A stretch of 64,000 nucleotides of DNA, from positions 1-64,000 of the forward strand of contig OMWY01000007.1 in assembly GCA_900314885.1 (NCBI GenBank), read 5' to 3'. How positions within the stretch are numbered: position 1 is the first letter of the stretch; each line of letters begins with the position of its first letter. The notes beneath the pieces are model-generated. The model was not told where the DNA came from. It saw nothing but the letters and a program-made list of their open reading frames with translations, and searched no databases. A program made the translations under genes and the position numbers. This DNA comes from an uncultured Eubacteriales bacterium (GTDB lineage Bacteria > Bacillota > Clostridia > Lachnospirales > Lachnospiraceae). Positions 36,410-44,118 of this stretch are shown here, one piece after another.

Positions 36410-37371
36410 CCGTGACGCTCCTTAAATCTCTTTTTTTCGTGTCTCACAGGAATTATTACTGTTTCACGAAGCTTAGGGTCAAAATACATTTTCTCCGCAT
36501 CCTCTATGGATGTCCTTATAAATCTCACCGTGCTTCCCGGCCTCGCCTGTCCTAAGAGGGGCAGGTCAAAGGAGCAAACCGTCGCGATCTTCGCGTAGCC
36601 TCCTGTAGTCTGGTGGTCAGCCATCATTATGACAGGCTTTCCGTTACCGGGAATCTGAATCGATCCAAAGACAATGCCGTCGCTTACTATATCGCTTCCA
36701 TTCAGGGTTTCAATCTCAATCCCATCAAGCCTCAGCCCCATCCGGTCGCTCTTATCGGTAACCGAATAGGTATGGCTGTAGAAATCATTAATTCCCTTTT
36801 CTGTAAAATATTCCTCCTGCGGCCCCGGAACGACATGGACCGCTATATCTCTCTCAAATACCGCAGGTGAGAAACTTTCTTTACTCTCTTCTTCAACAAA
36901 ATCAGTTCCGGTCTCAAGCACGTCTCCGCTCTTAAGGGCCCTTCCCTCTATTCCCCCGAGGTGGGCCTTAATATCAGTCGAACGGCTGCCTAAAACCATC
37001 GGAACATTTATACCGCCGTGAAAGGCTATATAGCTTCTAATTCCCTTGCCGGCGGCGTCACTCATATCTAATACTGAGCCTGCCTTTACGTTAAGCTTCT
37101 CATAGTTCTTTACAGGCTCTCCGTCAATTTTCGGGTTCATGTCAGCTCCCGTAATCGCCATAAGGCATTCACTTGTAAATGTGAGGACAGGCCCGGTGTA
37201 GGTACACTCAAGAACAGCGGCGTTTTCGGAATTACCCGCCAATATGTTCGCCTTACTGTATGCGTCAGTATCCATAACGCCACTCTGACCGATGCCATCG
37301 GCAAGATACCCAAATCTTCCCCTATCCTGAACAGTTGTATATATTCCGGGACTCTCTACATTTATTCTCAT
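36397..37371 (-). CDS. pxpC: 5-oxoprolinase subunit C (biotin-dependent carboxyltransferase-like)
   Basis: 324 residues. The start INVESPGIYTTVQDRGRFGYLADGIGQSGVMD is the hallmark of the AHS2/PxpC domain, followed by NAAVLECTYTGP, YIAFHGGINVPMVLGSRST and MADHQTTGGYAKIATV. With PxpB it forms the part of the complex resembling urea amidolyase. It overlaps pxpB by 4 bp and the DUF1445 gene by 13 bp. Confidence 0.95.
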   Translation of the reverse strand: MRINVESPGIYTTVQDRGRFGYLADGIGQSGVMDTDAYSKANILAGNSENAAVLECTYTGPVLTFTSECLMAITGADMNPKIDGEPVKNYEKLNVKAGSVLDMSDAAGKGIRSYIAFHGGINVPMVLGSRSTDIKAHLGGIEGRALKSGDVLETGTDFVEEESKESFSPAVFERDIAVHVVPGPQEEYFTEKGINDFYSHTYSVTDKSDRMGLRLDGIEIETLNGSDIVSDGIVFGSIQIPGNGKPVIMMADHQTTGGYAKIATVCSFDLPLLGQARPGSTVRFIRTSIEDAEKMYFDPKLRETVIIPVRHEKKRFKERHGWKR

Positions 37372-38105
37372 GAAAATGTCACTTCCACCTTATAACGTTT
37401 TGCCTCTGTGTCTCTTTCTATCGCCTTATATTCTTCCTCACTCACCGGTTCAAATTTTACGAACTCTCCTGCATGGCAGAGAATCGGTTTCTCGGCTTCC
37501 GGGTCGTAGAACATCACCGGAGTCCTTCCTATGAGACGCCATCCTCCGGGCGCTTCAACAGGATATACACCTGTCTGGGCTCCTCCTATAGCGACGCTTC
37601 CCTTAGGGATTTTCACCCTTGGACTTGCTAGCCTCGCCGCATGGATTCTCTCATCAAGGCCTCCAAGATATACAAATCCGGGTAAGAAGCCTAACATATA
37701 TATCCTGTACTCAGGTCCCGAATGAATATCTATAATATCCTTCTTGCTGAGACCTGTGAGCTTTTCCATATCGCCTAAGTCTTCACCATAGTCGTTACCA
37801 TAGCATACCGGGATGTGAAGAACCTTCTTCTTTTCATCAGCGTCCCGGCCACTTTCATGTTCCGAAAGGCTCCTTACCTTCGTTGAAAGCTCTTCATAGG
37901 TAACCATAGACGGCTCATAGTAAATGAGGAGCGACCGGTATGTTGGAACCATGGTTATGATTCCCGGAAGATCGGATTTTCTTAATGAATCTGACAGTCT
38001 TTTTACCGATTCATTAATTTCCGGTCCTATCTCATTTCCAAAGTCCGCGACAAGAGCCATATCACCGGCGGGAAGTATCTTAAGCTGTTGCTTCATAGAA
38101 TTCAT
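37368..38105 (-). CDS. pxpB: 5-oxoprolinase subunit B (KipI-like)
   Basis: 245 residues, or 242 if the ATG at codon 4 is used. AHS1/KipI-family signatures are LPAGDMALVADFGNEI, VPTYRSLLIYYEP, IPVCYGNDYGEDL, IHSGPEYRIYMLGFLPGFVYLGGLD and GGWRLIGRTPVMFYDP. In B. subtilis the homologue was first described as the kinase inhibitor KipI; the enzymatic role with PxpA and PxpC is now established for the family. The start lies 26 bp inside the D-amino-acid transaminase gene. Confidence 0.94.
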   Translation of the reverse strand: MNSMKQQLKILPAGDMALVADFGNEIGPEINESVKRLSDSLRKSDLPGIITMVPTYRSLLIYYEPSMVTYEELSTKVRSLSEHESGRDADEKKKVLHIPVCYGNDYGEDLGDMEKLTGLSKKDIIDIHSGPEYRIYMLGFLPGFVYLGGLDERIHAARLASPRVKIPKGSVAIGGAQTGVYPVEAPGGWRLIGRTPVMFYDPEAEKPILCHAGEFVKFEPVSEEEYKAIERDTEAKRYKVEVTFS

Positions 38106-38925
38106 CCAGGAGGTGAGCTCTTATATCTTCAAGCATCTCAGGCGCCTTGCCTCCGCAGGTTTTACCATCGAGTTCATTTGCGTAGAGACAGAGATTAGAA
38201 GAGCTTGTAACCAGAACCTCATCAGCATCTCGAAGATCTTCAAGATAATAAGGCGTCTCACTTACAGCGTATCCCAGCTTCTTACACATTTTTATGAGAT
38301 GAGCCCTTGCGATTCCCGGTAAGATAAGTTCATCTGTCGGTGCCGTATAGAGCTTGCCATCCTTAATGATATGGCAGTTGCTGTGGGCGCACTCTGTAAT
38401 TCTTCCACCCGGCCTGTAGAGAATCGTCTCATCGGCTCCGGCCTTATGAGCCTTCTCAGCGTACATTACGGAAGGCAGCAGGTTCAATGTCTTAATGTCG
38501 CAATGATAAAATCTCGTATCCTTCGCTGTAATAACCTTTATTGGCGTCTTGCCATCTTTTATTTCCGCGCTCTTAAATGTAATCCAGAGGTTTCCCGGAA
38601 CCCCGTCCTGCCATACATGATCTCTGACATCGTACCCGCCTCTTGTTACCTGATAATATACGAACAGATTGCCAGTATCAAGCTTCTTAACGAGCTCGTA
38701 GAGCTTATCCTTTAGTTCATCCTTAGTTACCGGCATTATGATATCCGCAAGAGCGGCGCTGTTAAAGAACCTGTCTATATGCTCATCAAGAGCGAATATT
38801 TTATAATTCCGGCACGGTCCCGCGTCATACACTCCATCGCCAAACCAGTGAACTCTGTCATTCATCGGTATCATCATCTCATCAAGCTCTCCGTATTTTC
38901 CGTTGTAGTAGCCTAACGTTTTCAT
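38080..38925 (-). CDS. Class IV aminotransferase, D-amino-acid transaminase-like
   Basis: 281 residues of fold-type IV. The segment HWFGDGVYDAGPC near 27-39, YYQVTRGGYDVRDH and the PLP lysine in LLPSVMYAEKAHKAG fit D-amino-acid transaminase, as does GGRITECAHSNCHII. Such enzymes interconvert D-alanine plus 2-oxoglutarate and D-glutamate plus pyruvate. It overlaps pxpB by 26 bp, tying it to the D-glutamate/oxoproline genes. A branched-chain aminotransferase or aminodeoxychorismate lyase is less likely from the context. Confidence 0.85.
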   Translation of the reverse strand: MKTLGYYNGKYGELDEMMIPMNDRVHWFGDGVYDAGPCRNYKIFALDEHIDRFFNSAALADIIMPVTKDELKDKLYELVKKLDTGNLFVYYQVTRGGYDVRDHVWQDGVPGNLWITFKSAEIKDGKTPIKVITAKDTRFYHCDIKTLNLLPSVMYAEKAHKAGADETILYRPGGRITECAHSNCHIIKDGKLYTAPTDELILPGIARAHLIKMCKKLGYAVSETPYYLEDLRDADEVLVTSSSNLCLYANELDGKTCGGKAPEMLEDIRAHLLDEFYEATA

Positions 38926-38956
38926 TTTACCCCTTCTTTCTACCTATAAATTCTGT

Positions 38957-38998
38957 AAAATAAAACAGAGCAAAGTTCCTTTTACAGTAACTTTGCTC
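38957..38998 (-). terminator. Terminator of the amino acid symporter gene
   Basis: GAGCAAAGTT (38968-38977) and AACTTTGCTC (38989-38998) pair, and the minus-strand sequence continues TGTTTTATTTT. It separates the symporter transcript from the downstream transaminase-oxoprolinase run. Confidence 0.8.
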
Positions 38999-39024
38999 CG
39001 TTGCAAATCTGATTCATATTAAGT

Positions 39025-40467
39025 TTAGGCGACAGACTCGCCTTCAAGCTTTTCACTCTTGTTTTTTTTACTCTTGTAAGCCCTTCTCTCAGCGTCTACA
39101 GTAGGCTGGAATCTCTCAACCTCCTGCTTGATTACTCCTGAAAGGGCAATCATGGTAATAAGGTTAGGAATAGCCATCAGGGCGTTCATAACATCCGAGA
39201 AGTTCCATACAACCTCAAGAGTCTGTGTGCAGCCTACATACACAATAAGTGAAAATGCTATTCTGTAAATGAGAACAGCCTTTGGACTTTTTACAAGATA
39301 TTCGAAAGCCTTCTCTCCATGATATTCCCAACCGATTATGGTTGAAAACGCGAAGAGAAGAATTCCGATAGCGACTATAGCAGCACCAACAGCACCTAAA
39401 GCACTTGAAAAAGCAGCCATTGTAAGCTGAACGCCCTTAAGTGGCGTTCCGTCGGAAGCAGTATTTCCAAGCACTCCCGATGAAGCGATTACAAGACCTG
39501 TTATAGTGCAGACACATGTGGTATCAAAGAAGGTACCTGTCATGTTGATATAGCCCTGACGTACAGGATCATCCGTAACGGCTGCAGCTGCCGTTATTGC
39601 CGCAGAACCCATACCGGCTTCATTTGAGAAGCATCCGCGGGCTACGCCGTAACGCATGGCGTTCATGACTGAAGCTGTAATAGCGCCAAGCACGCCGCCA
39701 CCGAGAGCCTTAGGATTGAAGGCCATGATAAATATCTGGGCTAAGCCTGTCGGAACATTTCTATAATTGATTACTATGCAGACGACTCCGGCTATAACGT
39801 ATAGGATAGCCATTGCCGGAACTACAACCGACGATACCTTTGATATGCTCTTGATACCGCCTACAATTATAAGAAACGCAAGAACAGTTATCACGATGCC
39901 TGTAACTCTCGGGTCTACATTGAATGTAGTCTGCATTGCGCTTGATATTGAGTTGCCCTGCGTCATATTTCCGATTCCGAATGAGGCAAGAACGGCAAAT
40001 AATGCGAAGAGGAAGCCCATGACAACGCCAAACTTATTCTTGAAGGCGTTCTTCATGGTATACATTGGTCCGCCGCACATCTCGCCTTTTTCGTTCTTCT
40101 CACGGTATTTGACTGCGAGCATACACTCCGAAAACTTAGATGTGAGTCCGAAGAGAGCCGCAATCTCCATCCACACGAGGGCTCCCGGACCGCCTGAGAA
40201 CATTGCGGTAGCGACACCGACTATATTACCGGTTCCTATTGTAGCGGCAAGCGCTGTCATAAGTGTCGCGAAGGGACTTACGTCACCACTGCCTCTTGTA
40301 GTCTTCCTTGAATCCTTGCCAAGAACAGAATGAAGCGCGTAACCTAGGTTACGCCAGGTCCGAAACTTAAGCTTCACTGTAAGGAATACACCTGTTCCGA
40401 CAAGAAGTATGAGCATCACGGGGCCCCATACGATGTCATCGACCTTTGCTATAAAATCTCCTATCAT
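39025..40467 (-). CDS. Sodium/alanine symporter family transporter (AgcS)
   Basis: 480 residues with about ten or eleven membrane spans. Family signatures are ATLMTALAATIGTGNIVGVATAMFSGGPGALVWM near 70-103 in two parts, KYREKNEKGEMCGGPMYTM, and GVARGCFSNEAGMGSAAITAAAA. AgcS proteins take up L- or D-alanine or glycine with Na+. Next to a D-amino-acid transaminase, D-alanine would be a sensible substrate, but this is inference. The C-terminus is lysine-rich and cytoplasmic. A GGAGG site precedes the ATG. Confidence 0.93.
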   Translation of the reverse strand: MIGDFIAKVDDIVWGPVMLILLVGTGVFLTVKLKFRTWRNLGYALHSVLGKDSRKTTRGSGDVSPFATLMTALAATIGTGNIVGVATAMFSGGPGALVWMEIAALFGLTSKFSECMLAVKYREKNEKGEMCGGPMYTMKNAFKNKFGVVMGFLFALFAVLASFGIGNMTQGNSISSAMQTTFNVDPRVTGIVITVLAFLIIVGGIKSISKVSSVVVPAMAILYVIAGVVCIVINYRNVPTGLAQIFIMAFNPKALGGGVLGAITASVMNAMRYGVARGCFSNEAGMGSAAITAAAAVTDDPVRQGYINMTGTFFDTTCVCTITGLVIASSGVLGNTASDGTPLKGVQLTMAAFSSALGAVGAAIVAIGILLFAFSTIIGWEYHGEKAFEYLVKSPKAVLIYRIAFSLIVYVGCTQTLEVVWNFSDVMNALMAIPNLITMIALSGVIKQEVERFQPTVDAERRAYKSKKNKSEKLEGESVA

Positions 40468-40510
40468 GCCTTTTCCTCCTTCATTGAGAGAAATTTCCCT
40501 TTTTAACGAG

Positions 40511-40540
40511 AAAGAGGTGGCAATAACTTGTCACCTCTTT
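40511..40540 (-). terminator. Hairpin between miaB and the symporter gene
   Basis: AAAGAGGTG and CACCTCTTT pair around a 12-base loop, with a short TTTCTCGTT following on the minus strand. Probably a weak terminator for miaB transcripts. Confidence 0.5.
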
Positions 40541-40611
40541 GTGATAAATACAATATAAACTATTGGTAAACATTTGTAAAGAGACTATTACGGAATGTTT
40601 GGTATAACTGT

Positions 40612-40776
40612 AGGTTATAGTTACTGTTCACGCCCACAAATTCGAGATGCTAACGCATCTCTCATGTAGTGGGCTCAAGGGGCTAGCGCCCCTCATAACC
40701 CAACAAATATATGAAGCAATTACAACAAGCTGTATTGCTTCACAATTTGTTGGGTCTGAACAGTAACAGGTTATAG
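40612..40776. mobile_element. MITE-like element with terminal inverted repeats and direct-repeat flanks
   Basis: TTACTGTTCA (40621-40630) and TGAACAGTAA (40757-40766) form terminal inverted repeats. The direct repeat AGGTTATAG flanks them at 40612-40620 and 40768-40776, like an 8-9 bp target duplication. Inside are stems GCCCAC/GTGGGC enclosing GAGATGC/GCATCTC, then GGGGC/GCCCC, and CCCAACAAAT/ATTTGTTGGG enclosing GAAGCAAT/ATTGCTTC. No ORF. The right flank contains the miaB stop codon. Confidence 0.7.
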
Positions 40777-42315
40777 TGCCTCACCAAGCAGGTAGAATCC
40801 CTTGTTTTCGGTGACCCTTACAGATACGAGTTTTCCTATGTAATCAGCCGGTTTACGACTTCCCGGCACTGTAAAATGTATAAGTATGTTGTTCTTAAGC
40901 CTGCCCGTAACGAGATTCTCATCATCCTTATCGATTTCTTCGGCAAGAGCCTCAACGCAAGAACCCGGAAGATCCGAGAGACCCGCGTCAGAGCACTCCG
41001 CCACGCAGTCCATAAGGCGCTTAAATCTATCCTTCACTACATCAGGCCTTACCTGGTCAGGCATAGAGGCGGCCTTAGTTCCGGTTCGCTTAGAGTATTC
41101 AAACATGTAGGCTGCCTGATATTTAACCTTCTTGATGACATCCAGTGTATCGAGGAAATCCTCTTCCGTCTCACCCGGAAAGCCCACAATTATGTCGGTC
41201 GTAAGGGCGACATCCGGAATTTTCTCCTTAATTTTATCCGCGAGAGCAAGATATTTTTCCTTGGTATAACGCCTGTTCATAGCGGTTAGGACCCTTGTAC
41301 TTCCTGACTGGAGGGGCAGATGGATGTGATGGCAGATTTTATCTGAAGCCGCGATTACATCTATAACCTCATCTGAAAAATCCTTGGGATGTGGAGTCAT
41401 AAACCTGATACGCTTTATGCCATCTACCTCTTCCACAAGCTTCAAGAGCTTAGCGAATGTGGCGGGACTGCCATCAGGCATAGAAATTCCCTTCCCGTAA
41501 GAATTTACGTTCTGTCCTAAGAGCATTACCTCTATTACACCGTCATCCGCCAGCTTCTTAACCTCATTTACGATGTCCATTGGCGCACGGCTTCTCTCAC
41601 GTCCGCGGACATAAGGCACTATGCAGTAGGAGCAGAAGTTGTCACAGCCGTAGGTTATATTTACGCTAGCCTTAAATGGAAACTTCCTGTCATCGGGAAG
41701 GTTTTCAACAATTTTATCAGAATCCTTCCAGATATCGATAAGCATAGTGTGCTTTATCTTTAATTTCTTGTTCTTCTTAATCGGATGACTGGCATTGTAG
41801 GCCTTGTCAGCGAAAAGCTCGAATATAAGCTCCCCTAGCTTGTAAATGTTGTGAGTGCCATAAATCAGATCAATAAAAGGGTAGCTTGCCTTAAGCTTCT
41901 CTACATTAGTAGCCTCCTGCATCATGCAGCCGCAGAGGGCCACAAGTAAATCAGGGTTAGTCTCCTTTCTCTTCTTCAGGTATCCAAGATTACCGAATAC
42001 CCTGTCGTCAGCGTTTTCGCGAACTGTACATGTATTTATTATTACAAAATCAGCATCGCTTTCGGCCTTTACAAAACCAATTTTCTCAAGGATTCCCGCG
42101 ATTTTTTCGGAATCCCTCGCGTTCATCTGACAGCCGAAGGTTATGCACTGAAAAGTGAGCTTCCTTCCATAATTTTCCGCTATTTTATTAAGAGCCTCTC
42201 CGGCCCTCTCGCAGAACCAGAGCTGCCTTGCGGGCTCTTCTGTCGGGGCCTCGGGCCTTGCGCTTTCAAAATTATAATCAATATTGTAAATCGTATGTAA
42301 TTCACTGCTTTCCAT
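40771..42315 (-). CDS. miaB: tRNA-2-methylthio-N6-dimethylallyladenosine synthase
   Basis: 514 residues, with about 50 extra at the N-terminus. The MTTase domain has three cluster-binding cysteines in TFGCQMNARDSEK, INTCTVREN and ALCGCMMQ. The radical SAM site is YGCDNFCSYCIVPYVRGRERSR split as CxxxCxxC near 225, followed by GQNVNSYG and HLPLQSGSTRVL. A TRAM-like C-terminus closes it. It methylthiolates position 37 of tRNAs reading UNN codons. The ribosome site is weak. The stop codon lies in the flanking repeat of a MITE-like element, so an insertion just missed the gene. Confidence 0.95.
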   Translation of the reverse strand: MESSELHTIYNIDYNFESARPEAPTEEPARQLWFCERAGEALNKIAENYGRKLTFQCITFGCQMNARDSEKIAGILEKIGFVKAESDADFVIINTCTVRENADDRVFGNLGYLKKRKETNPDLLVALCGCMMQEATNVEKLKASYPFIDLIYGTHNIYKLGELIFELFADKAYNASHPIKKNKKLKIKHTMLIDIWKDSDKIVENLPDDRKFPFKASVNITYGCDNFCSYCIVPYVRGRERSRAPMDIVNEVKKLADDGVIEVMLLGQNVNSYGKGISMPDGSPATFAKLLKLVEEVDGIKRIRFMTPHPKDFSDEVIDVIAASDKICHHIHLPLQSGSTRVLTAMNRRYTKEKYLALADKIKEKIPDVALTTDIIVGFPGETEEDFLDTLDVIKKVKYQAAYMFEYSKRTGTKAASMPDQVRPDVVKDRFKRLMDCVAECSDAGLSDLPGSCVEALAEEIDKDDENLVTGRLKNNILIHFTVPGSRKPADYIGKLVSVRVTENKGFYLLGEAL

Positions 42316-42336
42316 AAAAAATCCTAACTGTAATTA

Positions 42337-43011
42337 TTATTGAACAGGTTCAGTCATTGATAAATATGTTACCTTCAAAATACCTTCAAGGTGAGAGAGC
42401 CATTTTACCGACTCGGGCGGAACCTCCTGGTCGCACTCAATAACCATGACAGCCTTTCCGCCGCGATTGCTCCTATATAACTGCATGGTAGCTATATTTA
42501 CAGACTTATGCTCAAGCATCGTGGTAACCTCAGCCACATGGCCAGGCTGGTCGAGGTTCTGCACTATAAGTGTCGGGTGATCACCTGAAAAGTTCGCCGT
42601 AAGGCCATCTATCTTATCTATCATAATCCGGCCACCGCCTATTGAAGACGCGATAATCTCCATACTGCGGCCGCTCTTCCCTGAGATGTTTAGCTTCGCC
42701 GAATTAGGGTGGGCATCGTCTCCAAGGTCAACCGTATAGAAATGAAACTTAAGTCCTTCCTTCTCCGCCCAGGAAAATGAATCGGGAATCCTCGTATCAT
42801 CGACAGCCATATTTAAGAGGCCGGCAATTATAGCCCTGTCAGTCCCATGGCCGCGACCTGTGGTCGCGAATGAGCCGTGCAGGCCTATCTCGGCCTCGAC
42901 AGGGGCTTCTCCCAAAAGCTTACGGCTTACTTCACCGATTTTTACAGCTCCGGCCGTATGGGAGCTCGAAGGGCCAACCATGACGGGGCCGATAATATCA
43001 CTTAGAGTCAT
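42337..43011 (-). CDS. sdaAB: L-serine dehydratase, beta subunit
   Basis: 224 residues. The N-terminal domain begins LSDIIGPVMVGPSSSHTAGAVKIGE, the substrate-binding motif of iron-sulfur serine dehydratases, with GSFATTGRGHGTDRA. A C-terminal ACT domain (about 145-220) reads TLIVQNLDQPGHVAEVTTML and probably binds serine or stabilises the dimer. Together with SdaAA it converts L-serine to pyruvate and ammonia. Its start overlaps the sdaAA end by 4 bp (minus order: sdaAA then sdaAB). Confidence 0.95.
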   Translation of the reverse strand: MTLSDIIGPVMVGPSSSHTAGAVKIGEVSRKLLGEAPVEAEIGLHGSFATTGRGHGTDRAIIAGLLNMAVDDTRIPDSFSWAEKEGLKFHFYTVDLGDDAHPNSAKLNISGKSGRSMEIIASSIGGGRIMIDKIDGLTANFSGDHPTLIVQNLDQPGHVAEVTTMLEHKSVNIATMQLYRSNRGGKAVMVIECDQEVPPESVKWLSHLEGILKVTYLSMTEPVQ

Positions 43012-43886
43012 CTCTCTTTACCTTTCTTTAGTTCATCCCTTATGCGGCAACCTGAGAGCGTGCCCGCGAGACCACCTTTTCCTGTCTCCTTTAGCTCCGG
43101 CACCATGCAGCGGCCGACAGCCCTCATGGCGTCAATCACTTCATCAGGCGGAATCTTACTTTCAATTCCCGCAAGAGTCATATCGGTACAGGTCACCGCG
43201 TTTACAGCGCCTATCACATTTCTCTTGACACAGGGAACCTCCACAAGACCGGCGACAGGGTCGCAGACAAGCCCCATAAGTCCCTTAAGAGCGAGCGCCG
43301 CTGAATTAGCTATTTTCCTAGCGTCATTATCAAATAAAAATGTTAAGGCTCCGGCTGCCATCGCGGACGCTGACCCTATCTCAGCCTGGCAGCCTCCTGT
43401 AGCTCCGGCAAGGCTTGCCCGACACGCTATAACGCCGCCTATGCCGCCTGCCACAAAGAGAGCCTCGACCATTTTATCTTCGTCAAAGTCGTAGGTCTCT
43501 TCAGCTGTAACGAGTACAGCCGGCATGACTCCGCATGAACCTGCCGTAGGCGCCGCCACTATCCTCTTCATACAGGCGTTAGACTCGGCTACCATAAGGG
43601 CACGCTCCATGACCTTAGAAATGAGTGGACCGCAAATCATTTTCCCCTCTGTGATACGCTTGGTGATTTTAGCGCCGTCTGTCCCTGTCATGCCGCTGTG
43701 AGACTTAAGTTCCGGGTTATAATTAAATATGGAATCCTTCATGGCCCGGTACATGTCCCTCATATCAGAGAAAGACTCATCACGGGATTTTCCTGTCTCC
43801 TTCATATCTTCTTCGATAACAATATCAAAGAAATCCCGTCCGCTTCTCTCCGATTCGGAAATTATATAAGATAATGAATCTGTCAT
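43008..43886 (-). CDS. sdaAA: L-serine dehydratase, iron-sulfur alpha subunit
   Basis: 292 residues. Signatures are KIVAAPTAGSCGVMPAVL-like RIVAAPTAGSCGVMPAVL near 110, GGIGGVIACRASLAGATGGCQAEIGSASAMAA and LVCDPVAGLVEVPCVKRN. The cysteines in these blocks hold the 4Fe-4S cluster that activates serine. It is the first gene of the pair, with repeat-rich DNA upstream. Confidence 0.95.
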   Translation of the reverse strand: MTDSLSYIISESERSGRDFFDIVIEEDMKETGKSRDESFSDMRDMYRAMKDSIFNYNPELKSHSGMTGTDGAKITKRITEGKMICGPLISKVMERALMVAESNACMKRIVAAPTAGSCGVMPAVLVTAEETYDFDEDKMVEALFVAGGIGGVIACRASLAGATGGCQAEIGSASAMAAGALTFLFDNDARKIANSAALALKGLMGLVCDPVAGLVEVPCVKRNVIGAVNAVTCTDMTLAGIESKIPPDEVIDAMRAVGRCMVPELKETGKGGLAGTLSGCRIRDELKKGKER

Positions 43887-43960
43887 GTAAACCTCGTATT
43901 ATAAAAAGCTCATCAAAATCGCAACGCTCTAATTATACAATCACAGAAGAATTTTGTCAA

Positions 43961-44071
43961 TTGTCGTGCTGCGAAGCAGTACGACCCGCGATGAGCGAAG
44001 CGAATATTGTCGCTTTGCGAAGCAATGCGACCCACGGCTTCTCTTCAAAGAAAATCAGCTAGCTGATTTTC
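43961..44071. repeat. Reverse-orientation relative of the 94-bp repeat
   Basis: TTGTCGCTTTGCGAAGCAAT and the following GCGACCC match the reverse complement of the repeat unit at 17347-17630, then CGGCTTCTCTTCA and the hairpin GAAAATCAGC/GCTGATTTTC (44050-44071). A middle part of the unit is missing, and an extra diverged TTGTCGTGCTGCGAAGCAG block lies in front. Confidence 0.75.
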
Positions 44072-44077
44072 TTCTAT

Positions 44078-44106
44078 AAAAAAAGAAGGGCAGCTTCTGC
44101 CGCCCT
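44078..44106 (-). terminator. Terminator of the second chemoreceptor gene
   Basis: AGGGCAGC and GCCGCCCT pair (one G-U), with CTTCTTTTTTT following on the minus strand, just past the chemoreceptor stop. Confidence 0.8.
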
Positions 44107-44118
44107 CCCTTATAATTT

